Shown here: one piece after another, positions 1 to 11,700 of the stretch
How positions within the stretch are numbered: the first letter of the stretch is position 1
Layout of the letters: every line of letters starts with the position of its first letter
Assembly: GCA_030620095.1 (NCBI GenBank)
Contig: JAUTXW010001600.1
Coordinates: 1,818,501 to 1,882,500, forward strand
Origin: Kuschelorhynchus macadamiae
Lineage: Eukaryota; Arthropoda; Insecta; Coleoptera; Curculionidae
DNA length: 64,000 bases
Direction of reading: 5' to 3'
The notes under the pieces: model-generated
Told to the model about the DNA's origin: nothing
Databases searched by the model: none
The model's input: only the letters and a program-made list of their open reading frames with translations
Position numbers and translations under genes: made by a program

Positions 1-835
1 GTGAAATTAGGAGTTAAAAAACTACAACTGAATAATTTAATGATTAACGATATGTTGAAAATCTCGTCCTTGCAAAGTTTGACAGCACCCTAAGGGGTGA
101 AGTAAATTTCCAAATAATATTTTGAAGCCATTCCAGAGGTATTCCTTTTATTTCAGCGTTAATTCTTTCCATTATAACTTCAAGGTTTTTGGGATTCGTT
201 TTATATACGGTCGTTTTCAAGTGACCCCAAAGGAAAAAATCTAGTGGATATAAGTCCGCTGACCTTGGAGCCTCCAAGGTCAGCGCCTTTGCCCAATCCA
301 GCCTCCCGGAAACGTTCTGTTTAAATATTTTCTAACAGCAACTGCAAAATGCGTCAATGTCCCATCCTGGTGGAACCATACGTGACCAAAACCATTAGGA
401 AAAATATCGTTTAATTCTTGAATACTTTGGTTGTCCAACAGCTGCAGATAAAGCGCCCCACTCAGATTTCTTTGAATGCAAAAGTGTGCAATAATGCGGT
501 TATCTATTATATCAGCATCTTCTTGGGAAATTGCGTACCTCCATCACCCAATGTGGATTGTTTGCAGACCAGTACCGACAATTATGTCGATTTACAAAAC
601 AGTTTAGGCAAATCGCTCTCTCATCTGAAAACAGAATTGTGCTGGATAGATTTTGGTCATCATTGCTCATTTTTATAATTGTATAGGAAAATTTCATTCT
701 TCTATTTGGGTTGTCATCAGATAACTCTTGAAGATGTATTTTTTATGTATTTCAAAATTCTGATAACATAAGACTGGCTGATATTATTTTCAATGACGAA
801 CCTAGTACAGGATGTTTTAGGGTAGAACATTAAGC
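1..835 (-). mobile_element. mariner-like transposon fragment, degenerate, cut by window edge
   Basis: Read on the minus strand, three frames together give a broken mariner/Tc1-type transposase. Positions 512-740 give a segment with ELSDDNPNRRM, then a block ending in RYWSANNPHWVMEVRNF, the usual insect mariner pattern between the first and second catalytic residues. Positions 44-300 give RSADLYPLDFFLWGHLK, which is the motif that carries the last catalytic acidic residue, followed by the C-terminal tail. No helix-turn-helix region is visible. TACAGGATGTTTTAG near 810-825 may be the outer inverted repeat. At least two frameshifts make it inactive. The subfamily is not resolved. Confidence 0.75.
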
Positions 836-884
836 GTGTGAAGAAATCGTGTTTCTTGGGATTATACCGTGTCAAAATCACTTT

Positions 885-925
885 CTAACGTTTCGCCTTC
901 GATTGCACGTGGCATCTTCAGGGAT
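885..925 (-). ncRNA. hammerhead-ribozyme-like core in PLE terminal repeat
   Basis: Minus-strand CTGAAGA (915-921), a short GCC/GGC stem and GAAAC (890-897) are arranged like a hammerhead core (CUGANGA, stem II, GAAA). PLE terminal repeats are known to carry hammerhead motifs (established knowledge). An extra U lies between CTGAAGA and the stem, and stem I is not obvious, so activity is doubtful. Confidence 0.4.
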
Positions 926-1030
926 CTTTACTTCACGAGATCAGAACACTGAATGAGCTCGGAGGGATTGACCTGTGTCTACCGAACCGTTTACTCGATG
1001 TAACGATCGGTTTCCACGTATGATATAGAC

Positions 1031-3374
1031 CAGCCATGTCAAACATGCGGCCCAGTAAGCAATTTTCTGCGGCCCAAATCAGTTTTGAAAACAGCCAGAT
1101 AATGCAGCCCGCGAACGATTGGTATAATAAAATGTACAATTATACATTGTGCCATCTATGTTTAGGAGGATGAACTACACATACTCAAGATAAAAACTAA
1201 AGCTTGTTCCATGAAATTCTATCGCGCAAAAACACAGATGACGCTATCTGAAGATTCTGGAAAGAACTCGAGAAATCACAATCCGGATATAAGCCGTGTT
1301 CGATTGAGTTCAATCGTTCAGTGTTTAGTCAGTTGCGATAGAGTTTCGAGTTGAGTTGCGCACTTATTGTTACAACACGTAACAGTACTTATTATAATTT
1401 ATTTCAGATACAGTTGTTAACATGTCTCTTTCAAAACCAAGTGGAAGTAAGAGGAAACTTGTAGATGAGCATCGTATCTTTCAAGAAAAGTGGGAATTAG
1501 AGTTTTTTTGCTGTGAAGTGAAAGAAAAAAATATTTGTTTGATTTGTAATAGTACAGCCGGTGTCCCAAAATTATATAATATAAAACGTCACTATGATAT
1601 TCATAAAACTATGTTTGACAAGTATACAGGCATGGTCAGAAACGAAAAGTTAAATAAGTTAAAATCACAGTTGAAAGATCAGCAGCTTATGTTTACACGT
1701 CCAAAGCAAGAAAATAAATCTGTCCTTCAAGCGAGCTACTTACTGTCGGAGTTGATCGCGAAACACTCAAAACCATTTGTTGAAGGTGGGTTTATTAAAG
1801 AGTGCCTTGTAAAGCCGCGGAAATTGTAAGTCCTGGGAGCGTGAAGGCATTTCAAAATATATCCTTGTCTCGGAATACTGTCGCTGAAAGAGTTACTGAG
1901 TTGGCTGCCAATCTAAGTGATCAGATAAAAACAAAATCAGACTCTTTCATTGCATTTTCTATTGCCTGTGATGAAAGTACGGATATGTGTGATGTGGCGC
2001 AACTCGCTGTTTTTCTTCGTGCGGTTGATACAGATATCGATGTGTATGAAGAATTACTGGAATTAGTACCATTGCATGATACAACAACTGGGAAGGATAT
2101 TTTCAATGCTGTTTATGGACTTCTGCAAAAGTACAATTTAGATTTGTCAAAACTGTGTTCCGTTGCAACAGACGGAGCTTCTTCAATGACTGGAGTAAAA
2201 AATGGCTTCGTTACAATATTATAGACAAAGATCAGAGAAACGGGCTGTGACAAACCAGATTTTCATCATATTTATTGTATAATCCACCAAGAAGTATTAT
2301 GCTCAAAAGTGATCAAGTTGGAAAGTGTTTTAAAGTCAGTGAAAAAAATTATGTTTTGAGTTATGAGGTCACGAGGCCTTAATCAGCGACATTTTTCTGC
2401 ATTTTTACGTGATTTACAAAGTGAGTACACTGGTATACCATATTATGCACAGGTGCGATGACTTTCGTGTTCTATGGTACTTCTATGGTTCTATGGTCTA
2501 TGGAAACAAAAGGAGAAGATGTCAGCTTATTATGCGATGTGCCTTCTTTACAAGATCTTTCATTTATGGTAGATATCACAAAACATTTGTCGGATTTAAA
2601 TACGAAATTGCAAGGACCACGTCAAGTTATTACAGATATGCATGATCATGTGAAAGCTTTCAAGTGTAAGATGATGTTGTGGGAAAAACAGTTAGCAGAG
2701 GATAATCCGTCACATTTTCTGACTTGTAAGGCATATCAGGAAAGCACAAGTGTCTCAATACCATACAAAATATATTCAGAGAAAATGAGAAGCTTTCTGG
2801 CAGAATTTGAGAAGCGTTTTCAGGATTTTAAGACCCAAGAAAACAATTTTTCTCTATTTACTGGTCTTGCAAATGGAAGTAAATTGATATTCAGTGTCCC
2901 ATTTAAAACAAAAATTTAATAGTGTTGGTACATTCGAATTTTATAAGTACTTGCCTGTTCAATACCAAGAAATGAGAAAATTTGCCTGTAAAATCCTGGC
3001 AATGTTTGGAAATACTTATAAGTGTGAACAACTATTTTCTTTGATGAAAGGAAACAAATCTCCCGCAACATCGCGATTAACGGACGCACACTTGGACGCA
3101 GTTTTAAAAATTATTTCCGCCGATAAATTCGCGCCACAAATAGACAACTTAATTAAAGACAAAATATGTCAAATATCTGGCAAAAGAATTTAATGTTTGT
3201 AGTTTTTTGTAATGTCGTTTTTATTGGAAATTTAATAAACAGACTTGTCCTTTAATAGTACTTTTTCTCAAGATTTTCAGTAGTTTGTGTTCTTTAAGAT
3301 AAGGTTTTGCGGCCCACCTAGTCGATGGTCTTCATGCTTTTGGCCCACCAGTGACTTTGAGTTTGACATGGCTG
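1031..3374 (+). mobile_element. hAT transposon with TIRs and 8-bp target duplication, inserted in the PLE
   Basis: The ends are exact inverted repeats CAGCCATGTCAAAC (1031-1044 and its complement at 3361-3374). They are flanked by ATATAGAC (1023-1030) and ATGTAGAC (3375-3382), an 8-bp target duplication with one mismatch, as expected for hAT. The interior holds a broken transposase. Both ends carry several copies of the short word CGGCCCA/TGGGCCG, possibly subterminal transposase-binding repeats. Confidence 0.9.
1422..3193 (+). pseudogene. hAT transposase remnant (GTF2IRD2/ZBED-like lineage)
   Basis: The first frame (1422-1829) starts MSLSKPSGSKRK and contains a BED-like finger, CLICNSTAGVPKLYNIKRHYDIH. 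The next frame (1802-2224) has the catalytic-core start FSIACDESTDMCD and CSVATDGASSMTG, matching hAT D-containing blocks. Frames 2458-2919 and 2894-3193 continue to the C-terminal dimerisation region (CEQLFSLMKGNKS, TSRLTDAHLDAVLKI). There is a frameshift near 1800, a loss of frame at 2220-2450 and another shift near 2910. The order and blocks resemble the GTF2IRD2-like hAT transposases found across animals. It cannot encode a working enzyme. Confidence 0.85.
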
Positions 3375-4110
3375 ATGTAGACTAAAGCCCGTACCTCTAT
3401 TAAAATTGTTAGGATGCTTATACATTTCAATAGATTTTCTAATTTTCAAGAACTTTGGTTTCTTTTACATTTATGTTATGTTCAGTGGGATGTTGGTGTT
3501 CAGATACAGCAGATTGCACAATTTGTTTCTTTCTGATACATAGTTCATGTTCCTTAAGCGTAGTCGATATGAACCGTCCAGTTTCTCCAATATAGACATC
3601 ACCAGGAGCAAGAAATTGCATATACTCCTTCAGTTGGGAAAGGAATAATTTCCTTTTGGTCATCGCAAACATTGTTCAATTTTGTTGTGTGTGTTGAAGA
3701 TTTTACGTATGTTGGACTGGCGAAGTAACCTTGCAATCTTGTCTGTGGTTCTGTGTATACATGGAGGAATTCCTTATTCCTTATTACCTATCGGTAATTC
3801 CTTATTAGTATCATTTTGTGGAGTAGGGTTATTATATTTTCTAATTGACCGTCGAATATCTTCAGTGTATTATTCATTCCCTCTGAAAGCTTGAGTCAGT
3901 TCCTCTGTTTCCAACTGTAAAGAATCACAAATCGCGAGGGCTCTGTAAACCAATAAATTAATAACTGCTGGTTTTTGTGCTGGATGATGATTGGAATTTG
4001 CATTTAGGTACCTGTTCGTATACGTTGGTTTTCAATATACAAACATCTAGCCTGCTGATTCAAGTTCCATATTTTATATTAGCATATTGTTGATTCAGAT
4101 GATCAAGAAA

Positions 4111-5644
4111 CCCAGGATCTGAACCATGATTTTGGCTTTAATGGGTGGAAGTTTTCAAGCGCCCTGTCTATAGCAAATTTTTAACATGACCTATTGCTTC
4201 AAAATTTTTTAGTATCTTTACCACAGTGTGCTTCACAATTGGTGACATACCCAGATGCTATTCATTAAAAAATGTGCAAACATTTTCATACGATCGTCTT
4301 CTATTTTCGAGACCTAACGATATTAAAATATTTATTTTTTCTGTTTTGATTAGATTTGCAGCCATAATTTCAAATTGCAATCATTCTGAAAGTTGCTTTG
4401 TATAAGACCTTAAACTTGACTGTGACAATTCATGACATAATCGATCTTGCAGGTATTTTTTTTTAATTTGACGAGTTTTACTATATATTTTCTCAGAAGC
4501 TGATTAAGATAAAAATTTGCAATGTTGGAGTTATATTAAGGATAATACGGGAAATAAATCATGTTAAAAAACATAGGTTACTTTGCAGAAAAACTGAAAA
4601 TCTGACAACGTTGCGGTATGCTTCGAAGGGTCGGGGGTATTCACCAAATACAGTTCAGATGGGTTGAGTGGTTTTTGAGATATTTGACCATTTGCAGACA
4701 TCCGACTAAACCTGTATGTAAATAAAATATGCTAATTCAACAATTGTCTTAAAAAATATATCATCAAACTCTATGTGATTGAAATCAGGATGAAACCATA
4801 TTTCATTCTAGTCCGTAATATACAAGATGTTTTATTTAAAAAAAAAAACAAGTTGATGTTGATTTGGAAGAATCAAAACAATCTCTTTTACCTGTAAAAT
4901 ACAACCTTTTTTTTAAATTTGAATATTTTTTTTTTATTTAACCTTTTTTATATCTAAACAAATACGAAAGCCAGTTGAGGCAATATTTTTGCATTGCAGT
5001 CATTTTTATATGGGTTTAAGTTATAGAAGTTGTTAATGTTTTTATTTATTAATATTAAAAGGTCATATATAACCCGATTAAAGTTTTTAGATATAATGTT
5101 TGTATAAAAAAAAGATTTATGAATACGCCTTTTACATCGCATGTATTTCATATAGAGTATTCTATGTGTACAGTATGTAGAATTCTGGTGAAATTTGTTA
5201 CTTGACCACAAAAAAAAATGTTAATCCATCTCAGCCCCTAAATACATGTGGTGTGGTATGGTATCGATATCTCTGTAAATAAAAAGGGCGCATTATTTGT
5301 AGAGTAGTGTAAGTTCTGTCGTTAGTTAAAATTTGATTGAAAGAACTAATAATGCGAATTCACTTTTAAAACTTATAATTCATTTAATTTAAAAACTTTC
5401 TGTCGATCTTCCTTTTAGCTATGCTAAGTGTAGAGGAAACTAGCAATGAACTGTAAGAATATGACTTTAGCTTTTCTGTGTTGGCCCTTGACAAGTGGTT
5501 CTTTATTTTTATGATTCAGAACTTATTTAATTGTCTGATAAAATATTTTTCCAGTTGTTGAAGTTTGTAAAAAGTGAATCGTTATTATTTAGATCTTTCA
5601 ACAACGAATTGTGATATTTATGTTAATCTGTGTTTCGTTTTTAG
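4111..5644. other. AT-rich stretch before PHD1 exon, no gene seen
   Basis: Open frames here are short and have no recognised motif. Positions 4111-4440 may be a decayed N-terminal part of the Penelope RT, but I could not confirm it. The rest (4440-5644) is probably intron of the toutatis-like gene, whose earlier exons would lie upstream of the window. Confidence 0.4.
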
Positions 5645-5766
5645 AATTGTCAATTCTGCCATAGTGGAGATAATGAGGACAAACTGTTGCTGTGTGACAG
5701 CTGTGATCGAGGCTATCACACCTACTGTTTTAAACCTAAGATGGAAAACATTCCAGAAGGTGATTG
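5645..5766 (+). CDS. tou: tou exon: first PHD finger
   Basis: The acceptor is TTTTTAG at 5639-5644 and the donor is GTAAGT at 5767. It encodes NCQFCHSGDNEDKLL, CDSCDRGYHTYC and GDW, giving seven of the eight zinc ligands. The exon ends two bases into a Trp codon that the next exon completes. The Asp/Glu-rich loop before the second Cys pair resembles histone H3 tail-reading PHD fingers. Confidence 0.88.
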
Positions 5767-8700
5767 GTAAGTACGCTTACCAATTTGCCAGCAAATATAA
5801 AGTTTTTTAGAAATATTTAAGTTAAAAAAATTTCAAAAATTCTCTTTTTGGTCAGTCAGTAGCCAAATATTGTAGAGAGAGCAAAAAATTATGAAATTGT
5901 ATTAGAATGGCTGATAAATTCTAAATATTTTCTCTTCATACTTTCCTATACTAATCTCTACCGGTTTTCGAAATATTAATTAATTTTTAACTTCCACGAT
6001 GAAAAACTTGACCTCAATTAAACTTTGATTTTTCCATACTCTTACTTCATATAAAATTGAAATTTGGGTAATGGCTTAAGTTCAGGGTATTTAGCTTTAA
6101 TATGCAAATCGAATCGATAACATACAGGGTAATCCAAAATTATTTCTTACTCCGTTACTTACTTAAGAGGTCAAAAATGCGTTTTTTGTAGAGGAACACC
6201 CTGTATATTATTTTAAAAACTGACAATTAAATTTGCTTTCAAATAATTAAGCATGTTCCTAGAGCTAAAGTGTCAGGTTTTTCTAAAAAACACTATTTTT
6301 AATGAATTTACGAGATTTAACGTTTTTGTCATAGGTAGCCATGATAGTTCGTTGCTAGGAGTCTTAAACCAATTAAATAAATGACATGTGACATTACTGA
6401 CGTTTAGTAAATGATCTGGTCTGAACAGTGTAAAATGAATCTGAATAATACATATTCAAATGAAGGTGTTTATTCTACATGGGCAATGTGAACAAATTAT
6501 AGCGAGAACTTGCAGAAAATTTAATATATCCTGATTTACCCCAACTGTACGAAAGGAAATTTGTGAGAATACAGAACAATGTCAAAAATTATGGCTCCAG
6601 ATTAAAGACTTCTTATATTTTGACGAAACCTGTGATTACGGATGAAGATAATGTTACAAATGTCTTGGGGTACAGGGTCTTCCATTGAGGAGGAAAAACG
6701 GATTTTTTTTTGACTTCCCCCGTATTTCTCAAAAAATTGAAAACAGCCAATCGATGTATTTTAGCTCGGAGAATTCGAAAATCGTAACAAAAAAGCAATT
6801 GAATAAGAAATAAAAGACTTACGCCAAGGACGTTGCGTTTTTTAAACGAAACACCCTATATATTATTACATTTTTGGATTCTATGATCAATTCTAAGTGT
6901 TTTTTTAATAAGGGTAACATATGTCTATCTTATTTTGCTACCTATTTAATTGAATATATTCATATGAAATGCAGGTGATATATATTGAATATATTCAATT
7001 AAATAGGTAGCAAAATAATTTCCTTTTTTTTTTGTTTGACTGGCGGCATAAGATAGCTTATCAAAAACTAAGATAGGAATGTGAAAGTTATTTTGCTCTA
7101 GGTCCAACCGTTCCTCGTATCCTTATTAAAAATTACTTAGAATTGACCATAAGAAAAGCAACATCCTTGGCGTAAGTCTTTTGTTTCTCATGCAATTGTT
7201 TTTTTGTTACGATTTTCGAATTTTCCGAGCTAAAATACATCAATTGGCTATTTTGAATTTCTTAAAAAATACGAAAGTAAAAAAAATACCGTTTTTCCTC
7301 CTCAGTGGAAGACCTTGTATGCATTTATTCAAATTGTCCAAAGTTCAAGCTCTTAAATCGGAAGATTATGTACGAAGCACTCAGTTTTGTGAAATGCTTT
7401 TGATTTGCATTCAAGAGAATCACAATTTTTTAAAAAATATTACGAAGTTAAGTTTTCAATGGAAGGGATTTTTAATAGAAGGCCGATCAAAACTATTATG
7501 CGACAAAAGTAATATGGTTTCAAAATAAATTCATTTTTAACGTTTTTTTGTTTGTTAAAAGATGAAAAAATTAGTTTCCAAATTTATGATGAATCTTTTG
7601 ATTTTGCAAAATACCTACAAATATTGAGATCTACTTTTAATGACTTCCTCGGAAATTTAATTCTCGATGAATATCGCAATTGTTGATAACACTTTCAAAT
7701 GTTCGAAGATCGCTGACTTAGACGATTAGGGCCTTCGGATTGGCCAGCGAGGTTACCCGACCTCACGCCACTGGATTTTTATTTATCGGGTACTTTGAAA
7801 AAAAAGTGTATATGAGAGCGGTACAGAACAAGGAAGAATTACAGCAACGAGTAGTTGAGTGTATTGTAGAACTTAATGCCAGTGAAATTAGAAAAGCCAC
7901 TACACAATTGAAATGTTTGGAGTGCAAAACTTTCAACATTTAATAAAACACAAATAATATTTTGTTGCCTCTATGTGACATGTTAATTTTATTGTTAGTT
8001 TTTCAAATTGTATAATTTATGAAATGGTTCTGTATTTGCACAAACGTCCCTTCATTAATTTGTGGTAATTCATGTTATGTTAAGTTAATTTTTTTGTAAG
8101 TTCTCGCTATTATTTGATCACATCGCATCGTGCAAAAAAATCTTCATTTGAGTGCGCATTATTCGATTTCATTTTATACTATTTTAACACTGCTAGCAAC
8201 GACCTATCATGGCTACCTATGACAAAAACGCGAATCTCGAGAATTTACTAAAAATTGTGTTTTAGAAAAACCTGAAACTTTAGGTATAGGAACATGCTAT
8301 ATCATTTGAAAGCAACTTGAATCGTCTTTTAGTTTTTAAAATAATATACAGGGTGTTCCATTAGAAAAAACGCATTTTTGTTCTCTTTTAGAAGTAATGG
8401 AGTTCATTTTGGATCACCATGTATTATATCGATTCTGTTTGCATATTGAAACTAAATACCTTGGATTTACTTAAGCGACTACTCAAATCTCAGTTTTATA
8501 TGAAGTAAAAGTACGGAAAAATCATCAATTAAAAATTAATTAATATTTCGAAAGCGGGTAGAGATAGGTATAGGAAAGTATGCATATTTAGAATTTATCA
8601 GGCATTCCAAAAAAGTAACAATATACAGGATGTTCCATTTAAAATGACAGAATTGCTACGACTTTAGGTAGAAGCGGCAACACTGTCTTGCTGAAAATAT

Positions 8701-11700
8701 TTTAGATCTATAGAGCAAGCCCGTTTACCCAAAAAACTAAATGTTCAGAACAATCCTATCCATCCATAGATATATTTAATTTTCTTCCACTGGCATCTCC
8801 TGTCAAGTTAAAAATCTGAAAATTGTGAACGCGTCCTTTTCAATAATCATACCAAAAATTACTATATTTTTGATGTTTAAAAAAATTAATTGAAAAGCGA
8901 AAAACAGTAGCGCGCGCGTATAATGCGGCAGCTGGTGAATCGTTTCCTCATGATTTACTTTCTTCGCGTACATAGAAGACAATGTTTAATAATGAATTGA
9001 AAGATCGTGAATTCCTCTTTGATTTCGTATATGAAACGTCCTAAATTTAATAAAATAACCCGAGACAAAAAGATACAAAAAATAGTGCGACAGTCGTGAA
9101 GAAGATTTAAAATTCTCAAAAACTGGAACACTTCTGAAGCAAAACGGAAAACCTAACCTAAAAAATTCTCTTTCCCAGAACTTTCCTCGTTATGAATCTT
9201 TCCTTAGGGTTAGTGAAGTTTGACCCATTTTTGTTCGGTATATAGTCAATAACACATATATACTGTCTTGAAATTTTTTTATTGGGCGCTTTGTTCCACC
9301 ATTTTGAATTCCTACCAATATTCTACCAGTTTCTACCTCTATGCCACACTTGATTTTTGGACTTAATTTAAAATGAATAAGTAGTTATACATGAACCTCA
9401 TTTGGTTCCGTCATGTTGAATTTGTAGATTTTTTACGTTGATCTTTTGGTCGCTATTTTGTTTCTCCATCTTGAATTTCTACCCCAGTTTCATTAGTTCG
9501 TCTCTATATCTTAATTAATTATTGCACAAAATGTAAAATCAATCCATTTTTTTCAGCCTACTATTTAAACATTTTATAAATTTACTATTTGGTTTCGTCA
9601 TCTTGGATTCGTGCCAAAATGTAAGCAGTTGTTTCTTATATAATACTTGATTTTTGTAAATGTTGAGGTTTTTACTCAAGCCATAGATATTGGTGAATGA
9701 GAAGTAACATTTCGATGGTGAAGCGCCACAAATACTCCTCACCCGGAGATCCGAACGGTGTATTTTAACTCCGGAATAATTTACTTGAGGAACTGCCATA
9801 ATTTTTTCGTACAATATTGTTCGACTTGGGTAAAATAAGAAAGAAGAAAATTAAAGAAAAAAAAGAAAGGTTCCAAACCAAAATGTGTATGACCCATTCA
9901 TAATGACATTAAGTAGTAAAGTAAGAAATATTGCGTGTTGTAAAATAAAATTCTTTAATTATGAGGTTATTTCTCTCATCTGTACTTGTCGAATTCTACA
10001 TTTTATTGGCAAGTATTCCTGGGTCATTAAACCGTTAGTCAGTAGTACTATGTCAGCAATTTCCTTAATTTTGTATTAGTCAGCTGATATTTGTTGAACA
10101 GAAACTATTAACTGATTTTTTTATTGTTTAGATTGCCTAGAAACATTTACTTATTCAACTAAAAGTAGTTTAAGACAAACTGCAGAGCTCTCTCTTTGTG
10201 GAAAATCCTGTAAGTCAGGAAATTGGTTATGGAAAACTTGTAGAAAACCTGCAAAATCGACATGAAATCATTAATTTTTAGCAAATTTAAAAATAGTGCT
10301 ACCTCCTAGAAAAAAAAACTCAAAAATTGACCTAAATTTTTTCTTAAATAATTAATTTTCAACAAAATTCAAGTTATTCCGATATTGTGGTAGATTCCTG
10401 TTGTCGAGACCACACATCAGATAACATTCTGCGAAATAAACATCGGCAATTGCAGTCCGTAATCATATATGGGGAGCAGCCTCTTTTCGACTCTTAGCAC
10501 TTGATTCTTTGATGATCCAAGCATCACAAGGAAACTTGCATCATTAGAGCTTCGTCGAATTGTGGACGATCTGTCTGTTTTACAGATACTGCCATGGATT
10601 TTGCTCTGAGAAGTTATCAGTCAGTATATCGTCTTTAGCTATTACCATAAGGCAACCACGAGCATCAGTCCGCATGCACATCTTCACAGTTTAACTTAGA
10701 GGTTCGCGAGACCACGAGACTAGTGTCGGTCTCGGGTCTCGTTCTCGAAACGAGACCGAGACAGATACCGAGAGTTGGAAAGTATTTCGAGACCGAGACT
10801 TGGTGTTCGAGACCGAAACTTACCTATCGATACTCTTGGTCTCGATCTCAAAGTAAAGTAGCAAAATAACTAATGTTCGTAAATTATTTGTTTTGACAAA
10901 ATACTTCAAAAAATATGTTTGGGGGCAAATTAATTGAAGCAAAAAATAATTTTTCTTTAATCAATAATTTTATACTAGCATTGTATATGTTCTTATAACA
11001 ATGATACTAGTGAAATAGTCATTTAAAAAACGATATAAATAACCATAAAAAGAAAATTTCCCAAATTTAGAAATTATAGTAGAGAAATTCCACTTCACAT
11101 GTCGAAAACCTTAAATTGCTACCCTGTTTTCAAAGAGAGACACTTTATCACAACTATGCTATATAGGATTTTGATATTGTGTTCTTTATAAATTTATAAT
11201 CGGTTTTTATGTTTAATTATTGAAAGTAACTAAAATCCAAAAACGTTTAGTTTTTTGGTTCAATAATTGATAACTAATAGACTGTAACAACTAAAAACAT
11301 CGCAATATCATATATAGTATAGATACGGTAAAGTCTCCAACTACGGTAAAGTCACCAACAGATGAAGTAATTGTGGTGATTTTTGTTTAAAAATTTTCCG
11401 ACTTAAAATAAACAAAAAAAATGTTAAAAAAATAACTGAAAATTTGTCTTCTTCTTTAATCGCCTCGATGGCTTGCTAATTAAAGAAGGTACGTGTTTTA
11501 TAGAACAATATTTTTGTATTGATTTTGTTTGTATTTGAAAATAATGGACGATATAAAATTTTTAACTATATGTGTATAATAAAAATAATACATATACATA
11601 CGGACAAGATTTTCAACAAACTAAACGCAAAGTACAATTTGGCTTAGGACTTTAAATAGATGATCAATAAAGCTAATTCAACTATTACGCTTAAAAAATA

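Larger units (their letters stand above)
836..4110 (-). mobile_element. Penelope-like retroelement 3' part (RT end, GIY-YIG, terminal repeat), split by a hAT
   Basis: On the minus strand, 3920-4060 reads KPTYTNRYLNANSNHHPAQK followed by a VYRALAICDS block, the hallmark end of a Penelope reverse transcriptase. Then 3439-3640 gives VYIGETGRFIS and KEHELCIRKKQIVQSAVSEH, the GIY-YIG endonuclease typical of these elements. Several frameshifts are present. The element resumes beyond the inserted hAT at about 1022 and runs to about 840 in a terminal-repeat-like region (GGCGAAACGTTAG, GGGATTATACCGTGTCA) that recurs at 36.6 and 43.5 kb. The 43.36-43.43 kb copy reads uninterrupted across the point where the hAT sits here, which confirms the insertion. 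Confidence 0.85.

Noticed and set aside
6613..6798. Minus ORF resembling the plus ORF at 7181-7528
   Set aside because: Both are readings of the two arms of the same foldback MITE.
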